DNA from: Edaphobacter dinghuensis
GTDB taxonomy: Bacteria > Acidobacteriota > Terriglobia > Terriglobales > Acidobacteriaceae
Direction of reading: 5' to 3'
Assembly (NCBI RefSeq): GCF_014640335.1
Contig: NZ_BMGT01000002.1
Location: 248,001 to 312,000 of the forward strand
Length of the DNA: 64,000 nt
In this document: positions 16,819 through 25,626 of the stretch, piece by piece
Numbering within the stretch: position 1 is the stretch's first letter
Layout: every line of letters starts with the position of its first letter
Position numbers and translations under genes: made by a program
Notes under the pieces: model-generated
The model's input: the letters and a program-made list of their open reading frames with translations, nothing else
Database searches by the model: none
What the model was told of the DNA's origin: nothing

Positions 16819-18390
16819 ATGGCGGAAGAAATAGTTGACGTTCTCATTATTGGATCGGGCCACTCGGGCGGAATGGCCGCAAAAATTCTGACGGAAAAGG
16901 GCATCTCGTGCCTGATGTTGAATGCAGGGCCGGTTGCAGATGTTCACAAAGATACGGAGTCGAAGCCCGCGTATTCGTTGCCTTATCGCGGATTCAGCCA
17001 GCCCGGCAGGTTGCAGCACGTCTTTCAGTCGAACGAGTTTAATGCGAACACCTGGGTGGATGAACAAGAGGTTCCTTACACCTACGATGCGCAGCATCCT
17101 TACAACTGGGTGCGCGTGCGGTTGTTTGGCGGACGCTCGCTCTTCTGGTCGCGGCAGTCGTTCCGGCTGAGTGACTATGAGTTCAAGGCAAAGTCTCACG
17201 ATGGCTACGGCGACGATTGGCCGATCAGTTTAGCCGATGTAGCCCCCTATTACTCGCGGGTTGAGGCGATCTTTCGTGTGCTGGGCCGACCCTATGGGAT
17301 GCCGCAGTATCCGGACGGAAATTTCGTTCCGGATAACTCGCCGTGGACGACGTGCATGCAGCGTTTTGTGGACGCGGGAAAGCAGAAGGGTGTTCCGGTT
17401 TGCAAAGCGCGCAGCTCTCTGGGAGTCGATGGACTGGCAAGCTCGGTCAACCTGCTGTTGCCTGATGCATTTGCCACTGGCAAGCTGCGGGCCATTCCGA
17501 ATGTGGTGGTTCGCGAGCTGAGAGTCGACAAGAACACCGGGTTGATAAACGAAGCTCTTTTTGTCGATCGGCTTTCGCGGCGCGAGATGTCGGTAAAGGC
17601 CAGGGTGGTGGTTTTGGCAGCAGGAACGCTGGAAAGCACACGCCTGCTGCTGAACTCGAAGCTGGCGAACTCGAGCGGCGTGATGGGTCACTATCTCATC
17701 GATCAGATCTACGGAGCCGGCATTACCTGCTCCGTTCCCGAGGCGCGCGATGGTAAGGCCACACGAGAGATGATGGGCGGCAGCGCGCTGATTCCCCGTT
17801 TCCGCAACATCAATACGAAGGAGAAGAACTTTATCCGCGGCTATGCCTTGAATGTGCACAGCAGCATGGGAGCCATGGATCCGCGCAACTTTGCAGCCTA
17901 TGGAGAAGACCTGCAGAAGAAGCTGGATAGCTATAACGGCAGCGGATTCGGTGCCGGAATTATGGGCGAGGTGCTGGCGCGATATGAGAACCACGTAAGC
18001 ATCGACAAAAATGTTGTCGATGCGTGGGACATCCCGGCGCTGCATATCGATACGAAGTACACCGACAACGAGTTCAACATGGCACGGGACGCCGTCGATA
18101 CCAGCATCGCGCTGGCCGAGGCAGCGGGCTTCGAGGTTCTCTCCAAGAACTATGATCCCAACCCGCCGGGTTACAGCATCCACGAATTAGGCACCTGCCG
18201 CATGGGCGATAACCCGAAGACCAGCGTGCTGAATAAATGGAGCCAGAGCCACGATATTAAAAACCTGGTTGTCGTGGATGGAGCAAGCTTCGTCAGCTCC
18301 GGTTGGCAGAACCCGACAATGACCATTGTGGCGCTTGCCATGCGCGCTTCAGAGCATCTTGCCGAAGAGATGCGCAAAGGAAATGTTTAG
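16819..18390 (+). CDS. GMC-family FAD oxidoreductase (glucoside 3-dehydrogenase-like large subunit)
   Basis: A 523-residue flavoprotein. The dinucleotide-binding motif GSGHSGG is at residues 12-18. The C-terminal catalytic pair is His455 in HELGTCRMG and Asn498 in QNPTMT, the His/Asn arrangement of pyranose 2-oxidase-like and glucoside 3-dehydrogenase-like GMC enzymes. These oxidise a sugar hydroxyl (C3 in known glucoside 3-dehydrogenases) and pass electrons to a cytochrome c or quinone. It lacks its own signal peptide and would be co-exported with the small subunit encoded just upstream. GGGAG precedes ATG 16819. No cytochrome c gene accompanies the set. The exact position oxidised is inferred. 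Confidence 0.85.
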   Translation: MAEEIVDVLIIGSGHSGGMAAKILTEKGISCLMLNAGPVADVHKDTESKPAYSLPYRGFSQPGRLQHVFQSNEFNANTWVDEQEVPYTYDAQHPYNWVRVRLFGGRSLFWSRQSFRLSDYEFKAKSHDGYGDDWPISLADVAPYYSRVEAIFRVLGRPYGMPQYPDGNFVPDNSPWTTCMQRFVDAGKQKGVPVCKARSSLGVDGLASSVNLLLPDAFATGKLRAIPNVVVRELRVDKNTGLINEALFVDRLSRREMSVKARVVVLAAGTLESTRLLLNSKLANSSGVMGHYLIDQIYGAGITCSVPEARDGKATREMMGGSALIPRFRNINTKEKNFIRGYALNVHSSMGAMDPRNFAAYGEDLQKKLDSYNGSGFGAGIMGEVLARYENHVSIDKNVVDAWDIPALHIDTKYTDNEFNMARDAVDTSIALAEAAGFEVLSKNYDPNPPGYSIHELGTCRMGDNPKTSVLNKWSQSHDIKNLVVVDGASFVSSGWQNPTMTIVALAMRASEHLAEEMRKGNV

Positions 18391-18438
18391 TACTTCCCTT
18401 CCATCAACCGCATTGAGATTCAAGAAAGAGGTTTAATT

Positions 18439-19332
18439 TTGAAGCACTCACGAAGAGATTTTCTCAAGGCCGGCTCGGCAGCAATGATCGGAGGCTCGGC
18501 ATTGCTGCACAGCACCGAGTTGTTTGCGCAGACTCTGCGGCTGCCGCTGGCAATTCAACTCTACTCAGTGCGCGAGCAGCTGCCGAAAGACTATACCGGC
18601 ACGCTGAAGCAGATTGCTGCACTGGGCTATCGCGAGGTCGAAGCGGCTGGCTACTTTGGCCACAGCGCTGCCGAGGTGAAACAGGCCATGCAGGATGCCG
18701 GGCTCAACCTGGTAAGCTCGCACCATCCTTCGAGCGATCTGCACAAGCAGTTCGACGAGATTCTTGCGTTCAACAAAGAATTGGGCGTGAAGTACATCAT
18801 CTGCTCTTCTCCTACGCCCAAAGATCCCTCAAGCAGGGGCAATCAAATGACTCTGGATGACTGGCGCTGGAATGCGGATGAGTTCAATAAGTTTGGAGAA
18901 AAAGTAACCGCCGCAGGCCTTAAATTCGGCTATCACAACCACATTGCGGAGTTTCACAAGACCAATGGGGTCGTTCCGTACGATGTGTTGATGAGCAGAA
19001 CCGATCCGGCCAAGGTGACGATGGAGATGGACTGCGGATGGGTGATCGTCGGAGGCGGCGACCCGATTGCCTGCCTGCGACGGTATCCCACGCGCATCTC
19101 AATGCTGCACGTGAAGGACTTCAAAAAGTCTTCAGCTCCCTTCTCGAATACGAATCGGCCAGTGATCGCAGAGCTGGGCCAAGGCAGCATCGACTATCGC
19201 CCCATCCTGCAGGCTGCCGCGAAGACTGGACACGTGAAGCATTGCTTTGTGGAACAAGAGGGATTCGACATGCCCCCCATGGAATCCCTGAAGGTCGATG
19301 CAGACTATATGCGCAAGCTGGGTCTGGGTTAG
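18439..19332 (+). CDS. Tat-exported sugar phosphate isomerase/epimerase-type TIM barrel
   Basis: A 297-residue AP-endonuclease-2-like TIM barrel of the sugar isomerase/epimerase superfamily. It begins MKHSRRDFLKAGSA, a Tat signal, so it acts in the periplasm. Probable metal ligands lie in the HNHIAEF, MEMDCGW, MLHVKD and EQEGFD segments. The start is TTG 18439, supported by AAAGAGG upstream and by the signal. It lies 48 bases after the GMC gene and is probably co-transcribed. Related proteins next to 3-dehydrogenases act on 3-keto sugars or split keto-glycosides by elimination; that role is an inference here. The enzyme is unlikely to act on phosphorylated sugars in the periplasm. Confidence 0.8.
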   Translation: MKHSRRDFLKAGSAAMIGGSALLHSTELFAQTLRLPLAIQLYSVREQLPKDYTGTLKQIAALGYREVEAAGYFGHSAAEVKQAMQDAGLNLVSSHHPSSDLHKQFDEILAFNKELGVKYIICSSPTPKDPSSRGNQMTLDDWRWNADEFNKFGEKVTAAGLKFGYHNHIAEFHKTNGVVPYDVLMSRTDPAKVTMEMDCGWVIVGGGDPIACLRRYPTRISMLHVKDFKKSSAPFSNTNRPVIAELGQGSIDYRPILQAAAKTGHVKHCFVEQEGFDMPPMESLKVDADYMRKLGLG

Positions 19333-19580
19333 GCAGGCTGATCGCAGGCGCGGGATTTTCCCTGGGTGGCTCTGGGAGAATTTCGTGCCTGCTTGAGTAG
19401 CTGCGGACGTTTGGAACTTCCCCTCCACCTCCCCCGGGGACATAGTCGATCTTCGCGTCCGGCGTAACCGGTGACGCAATGAATTTTCGATCAGTGCCGG
19501 TAAAGGTGCCTTAAAAGATCACTTTGAAGCATAATTTCGCAATTTAAATCACCGGCTGGACATTAATTTCAAACTTTTGA

Positions 19581-19609
19581 TTGACATTCGATTTTCACGT
19601 AGATACATT
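19581..19609 (+). promoter_or_regulatory. Sigma70-type promoter of the SusC/Oar-like receptor gene
   Basis: TTGACA (19581-19586) is a perfect -35. A 17-base spacer separates it from TACATT (19604-19609), which matches 4 of 6 positions of the -10 consensus. Transcription would begin near 19616, giving a leader of about 84 bases. Confidence 0.7.
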
Positions 19610-19614
19610 GGCTC

Positions 19615-19634
19615 AACTGGAATCGTTTCCAGTT
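19615..19634 (+). promoter_or_regulatory. LacI-family operator overlapping the transcription start
   Basis: TGGAATCGTTTCCA with two further symmetric bases on each side is palindromic around a central CG, with one mismatched pair. It fits the LacI/GalR-type pattern TGnAAnCGnTTnCA. It lies directly behind the -10 box, where a bound repressor would block initiation. A LacI-family gene lies at 24475-25524, after the receptor and TPR genes. Confidence 0.65.
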
Positions 19635-19699
19635 TTTCGCGCTAAAGATCGATTTGGCCATAGACCTTAGTTTTTTCACTTTTTTGGGAGGCAGCATAA

Positions 19700-22600
19700 A
19701 TGCAACAAACCACCCCCTTCCGGCGCTCAAGCTGTAACTTATTCTTGAGCAATAGTTTAAAGCTTGCACTTTCCGGGATCGTCTTTACCTTTTGCCTCCT
19801 GCTTGCGACGACGCAACCAGGGTTTGGGCAGGCATCGAGCGGCGTAACCGGTACCGTAACCGACAATAGCGGCGCCGTCGTTCCGGGAGCAGCAGTCACC
19901 GTAACGAATATCAGCACCGGACAGACCGCAAAGACCACCACCGGCTCGGCTGGAACTTATTCCACAAGAGGTCTCATCCCCGGTCACTACACAATTACCG
20001 TGACCGCTGCGGGCTTTAGCAAATCGATCAAAAATGACGTCAACGTCGAGGTCAGTACCGAAGAAACCATCGATGTGACCCTCAATGCGGGCAGCTCCGA
20101 CACGGTCGTTGAGGTAACCTCACCGCTCATCTCGCTGAACACGACACAGCCCGAACTCGGAACCACAGTTGAACCGGAGGTTGTGAACGCTCTCCCTTTT
20201 GAGATCAGTGGCGGTCGCGGAAAGCAGATCGACAGCCTCGCCTTCCTCGCACCAGGTGTTCAGGGCAGCGGCTTCTCCAAACGAATCAACGGCGGCGTGG
20301 ACTTCCAGAGCGAGGTTGTCTTCAATGGTATTCCCGCTCCTCAGCCTGAGACCGAAGGCTACCAGACCGGTTTCAATCCTCCGTTCGACATGGTGAACCA
20401 GGCTCGCGTCGAGCGTTCCACCTTCTCAGCACAGTACGGTTTGGCACAGGGTGCTATGACCTATCAGATGGCATCTGGCACCAACGCCTTCCATGGCAAT
20501 GTCTTCTACATCAATCGCAATGAGTTCTTCGACGCCAAGGGCTACTTCAATAGCAAAACCCCTATCGGTCGCGAGAACGACTATGGTTTCACAGTTGCAG
20601 GCCCGGTTGTCATCCCTCATCTCTATAACGGCAAAGATCGCACGTTCTTCCACTTCTCCCTTGATTTTGGAAAGACGGCGGTATCAAACAACAGCATTGG
20701 AAGCGTTCCGACAGCTTTAGAAAAGACAGGCGACTTCTCTGACTTCGTCGACGGCAACGGTAAGCTCATCCCCATCTATGACCCGCTAACCCATGCTCCC
20801 TTTCCCAACAACAAGATTCCTCAAGGGCGCTTCAGTTCTATTTCGACCGCTCTACTTCCATCCATTCCCGATCCAGATCGTCCTGGCCTCTCCAGCAATA
20901 AGACGGCTACACCCAACGCATTTCCCAATGATGCGCACGTCTGGGGATTTGTTATCGACCATAATTTGACGCCTACTCAGTCGCTTCACTATGCCCAGTG
21001 GCGTAACGCGTATGACAGCACCGGCTTCGACAATGATCCCATTGTTCCGACCACGAATATCCTGCAAAGCGCCAAGAACAACCCGGCGCTCGGCAGCGTC
21101 TTCCTACTCAATTACACCAACGCTGTTACGCCTCACCTTGTAGGTACCGCCGGTATCGGCTGGATCGGAGAGATTGGCAACCAGTTCAATGTGAAGCATG
21201 GCGTCGCCTTTCCGGGTGTCGTCGCCAATCCCCTCAGCGATGTCTTTCCGAATGTCACCTTTGACGGACAGTACACGCCAACCAGTTGGGGAACCAGCAG
21301 CGGTTGGGTCCAGTCAATCAACCGTAAGCTCGGCATTGCCATTGTGAATAACTGGCTCTGGAGCAAGGGCCGTAACACATTCAACATCGGTGGTGAGTTC
21401 CGTCGCACCTATCAGGATGACAATGAGTGCCAGGCTTGCGCCGCACAGATCAACTTCAGCCATAACACAACCGCAGCGCCTCCAGGAACCTTGAACCCTG
21501 ATGGCACCAGCGCATTTGCTTCTACGGGAAGCGCTTTTGCCAGCTTCCTTCTGGGAGAAGTTGACAGTACAGACCGCATCTTCGCAAACGAACTGAAGCT
21601 TCGTAACCTGTCCATATCGCCCTATATTCAGGACGATATTAAGGTCACGCCGAAGCTGACGGTCAACGTCGGACTCCGCTGGGATATCATGCGGCCGTTC
21701 ACTGAGAACAAAAACCAAATCGTCTATCTCGATCCGACCAAGCAGAACCCATCAGCCGGAAACCTGCTTGGCGAAGCGACACAGTTTGGATCTTGCCCGC
21801 TGTGCTCCGGCGTCGATCACGCCGATATTCATTACAAGCACTTTGGTCCGCGTCTGGGTTTCGCTTACATGATCAACGAGAAGACGGTTATTCAGGGCGG
21901 TTACAGCTTAGCCTTCCTGGATGGCGGAGCCTATGAGTACGGCACCAGCAAGGTTGCCGTCAGCTATGGCAATCTGCTGCAGGGCTCCTTCAACCGTAAC
22001 AGCCCAGGAACCAATGCAACCGGCTACGGCGAATGGGATAATAATCCGATTCCGGCACCAGCTAACGGTGTCTTGAACCCCGCTCTGGGTATCGGAACCA
22101 CGATCCGCGCCTTCGATCCAAAGAAGGACGGTATGGCCCCATATATTCAACAGTGGAACATCAATGTCCAGCGCCAGTTGCCGTGGAACACATTCGTAAA
22201 TGTGGCCTACGTTGGAAACCGCGCTGTCCATCTCAATGGCCAGCTCAATCCTCTCAGCCAACCGAACCCTTCGATCCTTTCGCTGGGTCCGCTGTTGAAC
22301 GAAAACATCAACTCTTCTGACGCAATCGCAGCAGGCATCAAAGCTCCTTATGCCAACTACGCAACCGATCTAGGCGGAACAGCTACAGTTGCCCATACCC
22401 TTTCACCGTTCCCTCAGTACTCAAATGTCTATAACAACTATGACTTGAGTGGAGCATCAAACTACAACGGCCTGCAGGCCAGTGCTGAAAAGCGCTTCTC
22501 GAACGGCCTGTCGTTCCTAACCTCCTACACGTTGTCGAAATCTATGTCGAATGTCGATAGCGGCTTTACAACCTTCGCGTCGCTGCCGGAGAACAAGTAC

Positions 22601-23218
22601 AACCAGAAAGCCGAGTGGACCGTTGGAAGTAATGACATTCGCAACAACACGAAGATTGCTGGAACCTATGAATTACCCATTGGTCCTGGCAAGTCCTTCG
22701 TCAACAATAAGGGAGTTACCGGCCAGCTTCTCGGTGGTATCCAGGTCAGCTTCATTCTCTCCTATCAAACCGGAACACCTTTCGGTGTATCGGAGAACGA
22801 CAATCCTCTCGGCTGCTCTGGTTGCTTCAATCGTCCGAATGAAGTGCAGGGCGTAGCGCGTAAGACCAATGGCTATAATAATCTGACTTTTGCCAATGGC
22901 CAGAGCGTACAGAAAGTATTCTCCACCGGCGCTTTTGCCAGCACCAGTAAGACCTATACTCTGGGAGACGCAGTTCGCAACTATAGCGAACTGAGAAACC
23001 CCGGCAACTATGACGAAGACATCAATGCACGAAAGAAGTTTGCACTTGGAGAGAAAGTAACTTTCATTCTCCAAATGGACTACTTCAACGTATTGAATCG
23101 AACCTACTTCGAGAATCCAAACTCGAACATCGACAACACTTCGAACTATGGATTGGTCCCATCCGGTCAGCAGAACAATGCGCGGCAAGGACAGCTTAGC
23201 GGAAGAATCACCTTCTAA
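19700..23218 (+). CDS. TonB-dependent receptor (Oar/SusC-like) with carboxypeptidase-regulatory N-domain
   Basis: A 1,172-residue outer-membrane receptor. A signal peptide (to about residue 45, ending PGFGQA) precedes a carboxypeptidase-regulatory-like beta-sandwich (about 48-135, VTGTVTDNSGAVVPGA). The plug follows, with ERSTFSAQYG and ASGTNAFHGNVFY, then a long beta-barrel. The C-terminus ends in SGRITF, an aromatic end typical of outer-membrane barrels. Such receptors import glycans or other large nutrients using TonB energy. GGGAGG supports the start. It sits behind a strong promoter with a LacI-type operator and is followed by a TPR protein and a LacI-family regulator, which points to a sugar ligand. 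Confidence 0.9.
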   Translation: MQQTTPFRRSSCNLFLSNSLKLALSGIVFTFCLLLATTQPGFGQASSGVTGTVTDNSGAVVPGAAVTVTNISTGQTAKTTTGSAGTYSTRGLIPGHYTITVTAAGFSKSIKNDVNVEVSTEETIDVTLNAGSSDTVVEVTSPLISLNTTQPELGTTVEPEVVNALPFEISGGRGKQIDSLAFLAPGVQGSGFSKRINGGVDFQSEVVFNGIPAPQPETEGYQTGFNPPFDMVNQARVERSTFSAQYGLAQGAMTYQMASGTNAFHGNVFYINRNEFFDAKGYFNSKTPIGRENDYGFTVAGPVVIPHLYNGKDRTFFHFSLDFGKTAVSNNSIGSVPTALEKTGDFSDFVDGNGKLIPIYDPLTHAPFPNNKIPQGRFSSISTALLPSIPDPDRPGLSSNKTATPNAFPNDAHVWGFVIDHNLTPTQSLHYAQWRNAYDSTGFDNDPIVPTTNILQSAKNNPALGSVFLLNYTNAVTPHLVGTAGIGWIGEIGNQFNVKHGVAFPGVVANPLSDVFPNVTFDGQYTPTSWGTSSGWVQSINRKLGIAIVNNWLWSKGRNTFNIGGEFRRTYQDDNECQACAAQINFSHNTTAAPPGTLNPDGTSAFASTGSAFASFLLGEVDSTDRIFANELKLRNLSISPYIQDDIKVTPKLTVNVGLRWDIMRPFTENKNQIVYLDPTKQNPSAGNLLGEATQFGSCPLCSGVDHADIHYKHFGPRLGFAYMINEKTVIQGGYSLAFLDGGAYEYGTSKVAVSYGNLLQGSFNRNSPGTNATGYGEWDNNPIPAPANGVLNPALGIGTTIRAFDPKKDGMAPYIQQWNINVQRQLPWNTFVNVAYVGNRAVHLNGQLNPLSQPNPSILSLGPLLNENINSSDAIAAGIKAPYANYATDLGGTATVAHTLSPFPQYSNVYNNYDLSGASNYNGLQASAEKRFSNGLSFLTSYTLSKSMSNVDSGFTTFASLPENKYNQKAEWTVGSNDIRNNTKIAGTYELPIGPGKSFVNNKGVTGQLLGGIQVSFILSYQTGTPFGVSENDNPLGCSGCFNRPNEVQGVARKTNGYNNLTFANGQSVQKVFSTGAFASTSKTYTLGDAVRNYSELRNPGNYDEDINARKKFALGEKVTFILQMDYFNVLNRTYFENPNSNIDNTSNYGLVPSGQQNNARQGQLSGRITF

Positions 23219-23243
23219 GCATCCTGTTCCCTTTCACAAAACC

Positions 23244-23278
23244 ACCGGGTCGCGGCACATCGCGGCCCGGTTCCTTTT
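23244..23278 (+). terminator. Probable terminator after the receptor gene
   Basis: ACCGGG (23244-23249) pairs with CCCGGT (23266-23271), and a CGCG pair lies inside. TCCTTTT follows. It lies 25 bases after the receptor stop and would separate or partly attenuate the downstream TPR gene. Confidence 0.55.
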
Positions 23279-23309
23279 GCAACCTAAGCCCACTTATACT
23301 GAAGCCTCT

Positions 23310-24458
23310 ATGAAATCAATCGCTGCGTTTCTCTTGTCTTGTAGCCTTGTCACCTGTGGAGCGCCCATGCTGGCAGCGCAGCAAACTGTCTCCCCCGAAG
23401 TGCAGTCTCTCTACCAGAATGCGCGCACCGCGCAGGCAGCCAATGATAACGATACGGCTGTTGCCGATTACCTGAAGATCATTCGCCTTGATCCGAAGCT
23501 GGGTGCGGCTTACAACAACCTGGGACGCCTTTACTACAACATGGGACGCTTCAGCGATGCGGTTCCCGTTCTCGTGCGCGGGCTGCGTATCGATCCTTCA
23601 ATGCATCCGGCAGAGATTATTCTTGGCGCGAGCTACTATCAGATGGGATCGTTCGATAAGGCCAGAGGCTCTCTTGAGGCTGCGCTGAAGTCGCTTCCAG
23701 ATGACAGATTTGCCCGGATTACTCTGGTGCATGCTCTGATGGAGCAGAACAATCTCGACGAGGCGGTGCAGCAGCTTCGACACCTTACCAGTAGCGATCC
23801 TAAGGATCAGGAGGCCTGGTATCTGCTCGGGAAACTACAGCTCCAACTCTCACAGCAGGCCTTTGAGCGTGTCCATGCTATCGATCCCAACTCTCCGCTA
23901 TCGCACGAGCTTTCGGGCGAGATTATGGAGAGCATGAAGAACACTCCTGGAGCTATTGCCGAGTATAAGAAGGCACTCGAAGTTGCTCCTAACGATGGCG
24001 GAGCGATGGAGCATCTTGCCAATGCTTACTGGAACTCGGGCGAGTGGGCCGAGGCACGCGATAGCTTCGAGGCAATTCTTCAGCATGATGCGAGTAACTG
24101 CCTGGCGCATTGGAAGCTGGCAAACTCTCTCGATGAGTTGAATGCCTCGCCGGACGATGCCTTGAAGCAGGTTGATGCTGCTCTTGCGACGTGTCCTGCT
24201 CTTGCCCAGGCTCGTGTCGAGAAAGCAAGGATACTGTTGCGTCTCGGTAAAGCGGCTGATGCGCTGCCTCAATTACTCAGCGCTGAAAAGACTGCTCCTG
24301 ACGAGCCTTCGATACAGGTCTTGCTGGCGAGAACCTATAAGGCATTGGGAGACTCTGCCCATGCTGCGGAGGCCGATGCAAAGTTCAAACAACTCTTGCA
24401 GGCAGAGCACGCTAAAGAAGAAAATCATGCGGCCGATGTGATCCGCGCAAATCAATAG
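23310..24458 (+). CDS. Secreted TPR-repeat protein
   Basis: A 382-residue protein with a signal peptide (MKSIAAFLLSCSLVTCGAPMLAAQ). About nine tetratricopeptide repeats follow from residue 30 (for example GAAYNNLGRLYYNMGRFSDAV), and the end is basic. TPR proteins act as scaffolds; the periplasmic location and the position next to a TonB receptor suggest a helper role in the same uptake locus, but no partner is identifiable. The frame is open further upstream to 23148, inside the end of the receptor gene; the signal peptide fixes ATG 23310. Cys17 is not in a clear lipobox. Confidence 0.8.
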   Translation: MKSIAAFLLSCSLVTCGAPMLAAQQTVSPEVQSLYQNARTAQAANDNDTAVADYLKIIRLDPKLGAAYNNLGRLYYNMGRFSDAVPVLVRGLRIDPSMHPAEIILGASYYQMGSFDKARGSLEAALKSLPDDRFARITLVHALMEQNNLDEAVQQLRHLTSSDPKDQEAWYLLGKLQLQLSQQAFERVHAIDPNSPLSHELSGEIMESMKNTPGAIAEYKKALEVAPNDGGAMEHLANAYWNSGEWAEARDSFEAILQHDASNCLAHWKLANSLDELNASPDDALKQVDAALATCPALAQARVEKARILLRLGKAADALPQLLSAEKTAPDEPSIQVLLARTYKALGDSAHAAEADAKFKQLLQAEHAKEENHAADVIRANQ

Positions 24459-24474
24459 AGCGACCTTGCATCGA

Positions 24475-25524
24475 TCAGGACTTGCACATGCCGTTCGGGT
24501 GACAGCCGCAGGACTCTCGAATAATCAGCTGCGTTGAGAAACGAACGGGATCGCCGACCGGCGCCGAGGCAGCTTCCCTGCTCTCATTCCGCATGCGATG
24601 AAAGAGCAGTTCTGCGGCAGTGCGTCCCAGGTCGTCAATCGTCTGCTGCACAACGCTCATTGGCGGAGTAAGGCTGTCGGCCAGATCGAAGTCGTCGAAG
24701 CAGACCATCGCAACCTGCCGAGGGATAGCAAGATGCAGGGTACGGACCGCCTCCCATGTGAATCGAGCGGCAAGGTTATTCGCTGCGAAGACTGCAATCC
24801 TGGAGTCAGTAGAGCTGAGATGGTTCTTCAGGCACATCTCGGCATCCTCTGCGCTCTCAACTTTATAGAGCAGCGGCTGAAGCCCGGCATCGTTCATCGC
24901 CTCGGTGTATCCATGTAGTCGTTCCTGAATGGGATATAACTCCGGCTTGATATGGATGCAAAGAACCTTGTCGTAACCATGAGATATAAGATGGCTGGTT
25001 GCGGCCTTTGCGCCTTCGAAGTTTTCACTGATCACCGATGGGATGTTTGCTTCCTGCAAAGGACGGTCCAGGCCGACTACTGGAACCGTTACATCTCGAA
25101 GTGCTTTATATAGTTTCGTGTTGCGCGATTGTGCCGACGACAGGATCAACCCGTCGATCTGGTGAAGGAGCAACTGCTGCAAGTTCTCAAACTCGACCAG
25201 AGGATCGTCATGAGAAGCCATCACGATCAGCAGAGAGTCATACTTGCGAGCGACAATCTCAACGGCCTCGGCGCACTGCGAAAAGAACATGTCCGAAATG
25301 CTGGGAACAAGCATCCCTATAATTCCGGATGTGGCGCCCTTGAGGCTTCGCGCGATCCGATTCGGACTATAGCCGAGATCGCTGATCGCCTGCTTGACGC
25401 GCCGATTTGCCTCTTCGCTGACGTGCACGTGACCGTTCAAGACTCTCGAAACGGTCGCATTTCCTACCCCGGCCAGACGAGCGACATCACTTAGCTTTGG
25501 AGCAGGAGGGAATACCTTTTTCAT
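24475..25524 (-). CDS. LacI-family transcriptional regulator
   Basis: A 349-residue repressor. The helix-turn-helix lies at residues 9-30 (KLSDVARLAGVGNATVSRVL) and is followed by the hinge helix (NRIARSLKG). The periplasmic-binding-protein-like sugar domain extends to about residue 335, and the tail has RESCGCH, common in LacI-type regulators. AAGGA precedes the ATG. It converges on the TPR gene and receptor, and a matching operator lies on the receptor promoter at 19615-19634. Control of that promoter by release on binding a sugar is therefore likely. It could also act on AAACGTTT at 15915 or on the orphan gene upstream. Confidence 0.9.
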   Translation of the reverse strand: MKKVFPPAPKLSDVARLAGVGNATVSRVLNGHVHVSEEANRRVKQAISDLGYSPNRIARSLKGATSGIIGMLVPSISDMFFSQCAEAVEIVARKYDSLLIVMASHDDPLVEFENLQQLLLHQIDGLILSSAQSRNTKLYKALRDVTVPVVGLDRPLQEANIPSVISENFEGAKAATSHLISHGYDKVLCIHIKPELYPIQERLHGYTEAMNDAGLQPLLYKVESAEDAEMCLKNHLSSTDSRIAVFAANNLAARFTWEAVRTLHLAIPRQVAMVCFDDFDLADSLTPPMSVVQQTIDDLGRTAAELLFHRMRNESREAASAPVGDPVRFSTQLIIRESCGCHPNGMCKS

Positions 25525-25626
25525 CTTTATAGTTCCTTACGCTTTCCTACGCACTCAGGATAGTTTAGGTTCCATAAATATGAGCACAAACTAAAAAGTA
25601 TCGCCCCTCAATCATCCTGCCAGCTT

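Larger units (their letters stand above)
19333..19699. other. Intergenic region carrying the receptor promoter
   Basis: 367 bases. The left half holds nothing recognisable. The right half is AT-rich and contains a near-consensus promoter (19581-19609), a LacI-type operator (19615-19634) and the ribosome-binding site GGGAGG (19686-19691) of the receptor gene at 19700. Confidence 0.7.

Noticed and set aside
17230-18183. Open frame of 317 codons on the minus strand
   Set aside because: It is antisense to the GMC oxidoreductase gene, which has clear FAD and catalytic motifs; the minus-strand product has no family features.
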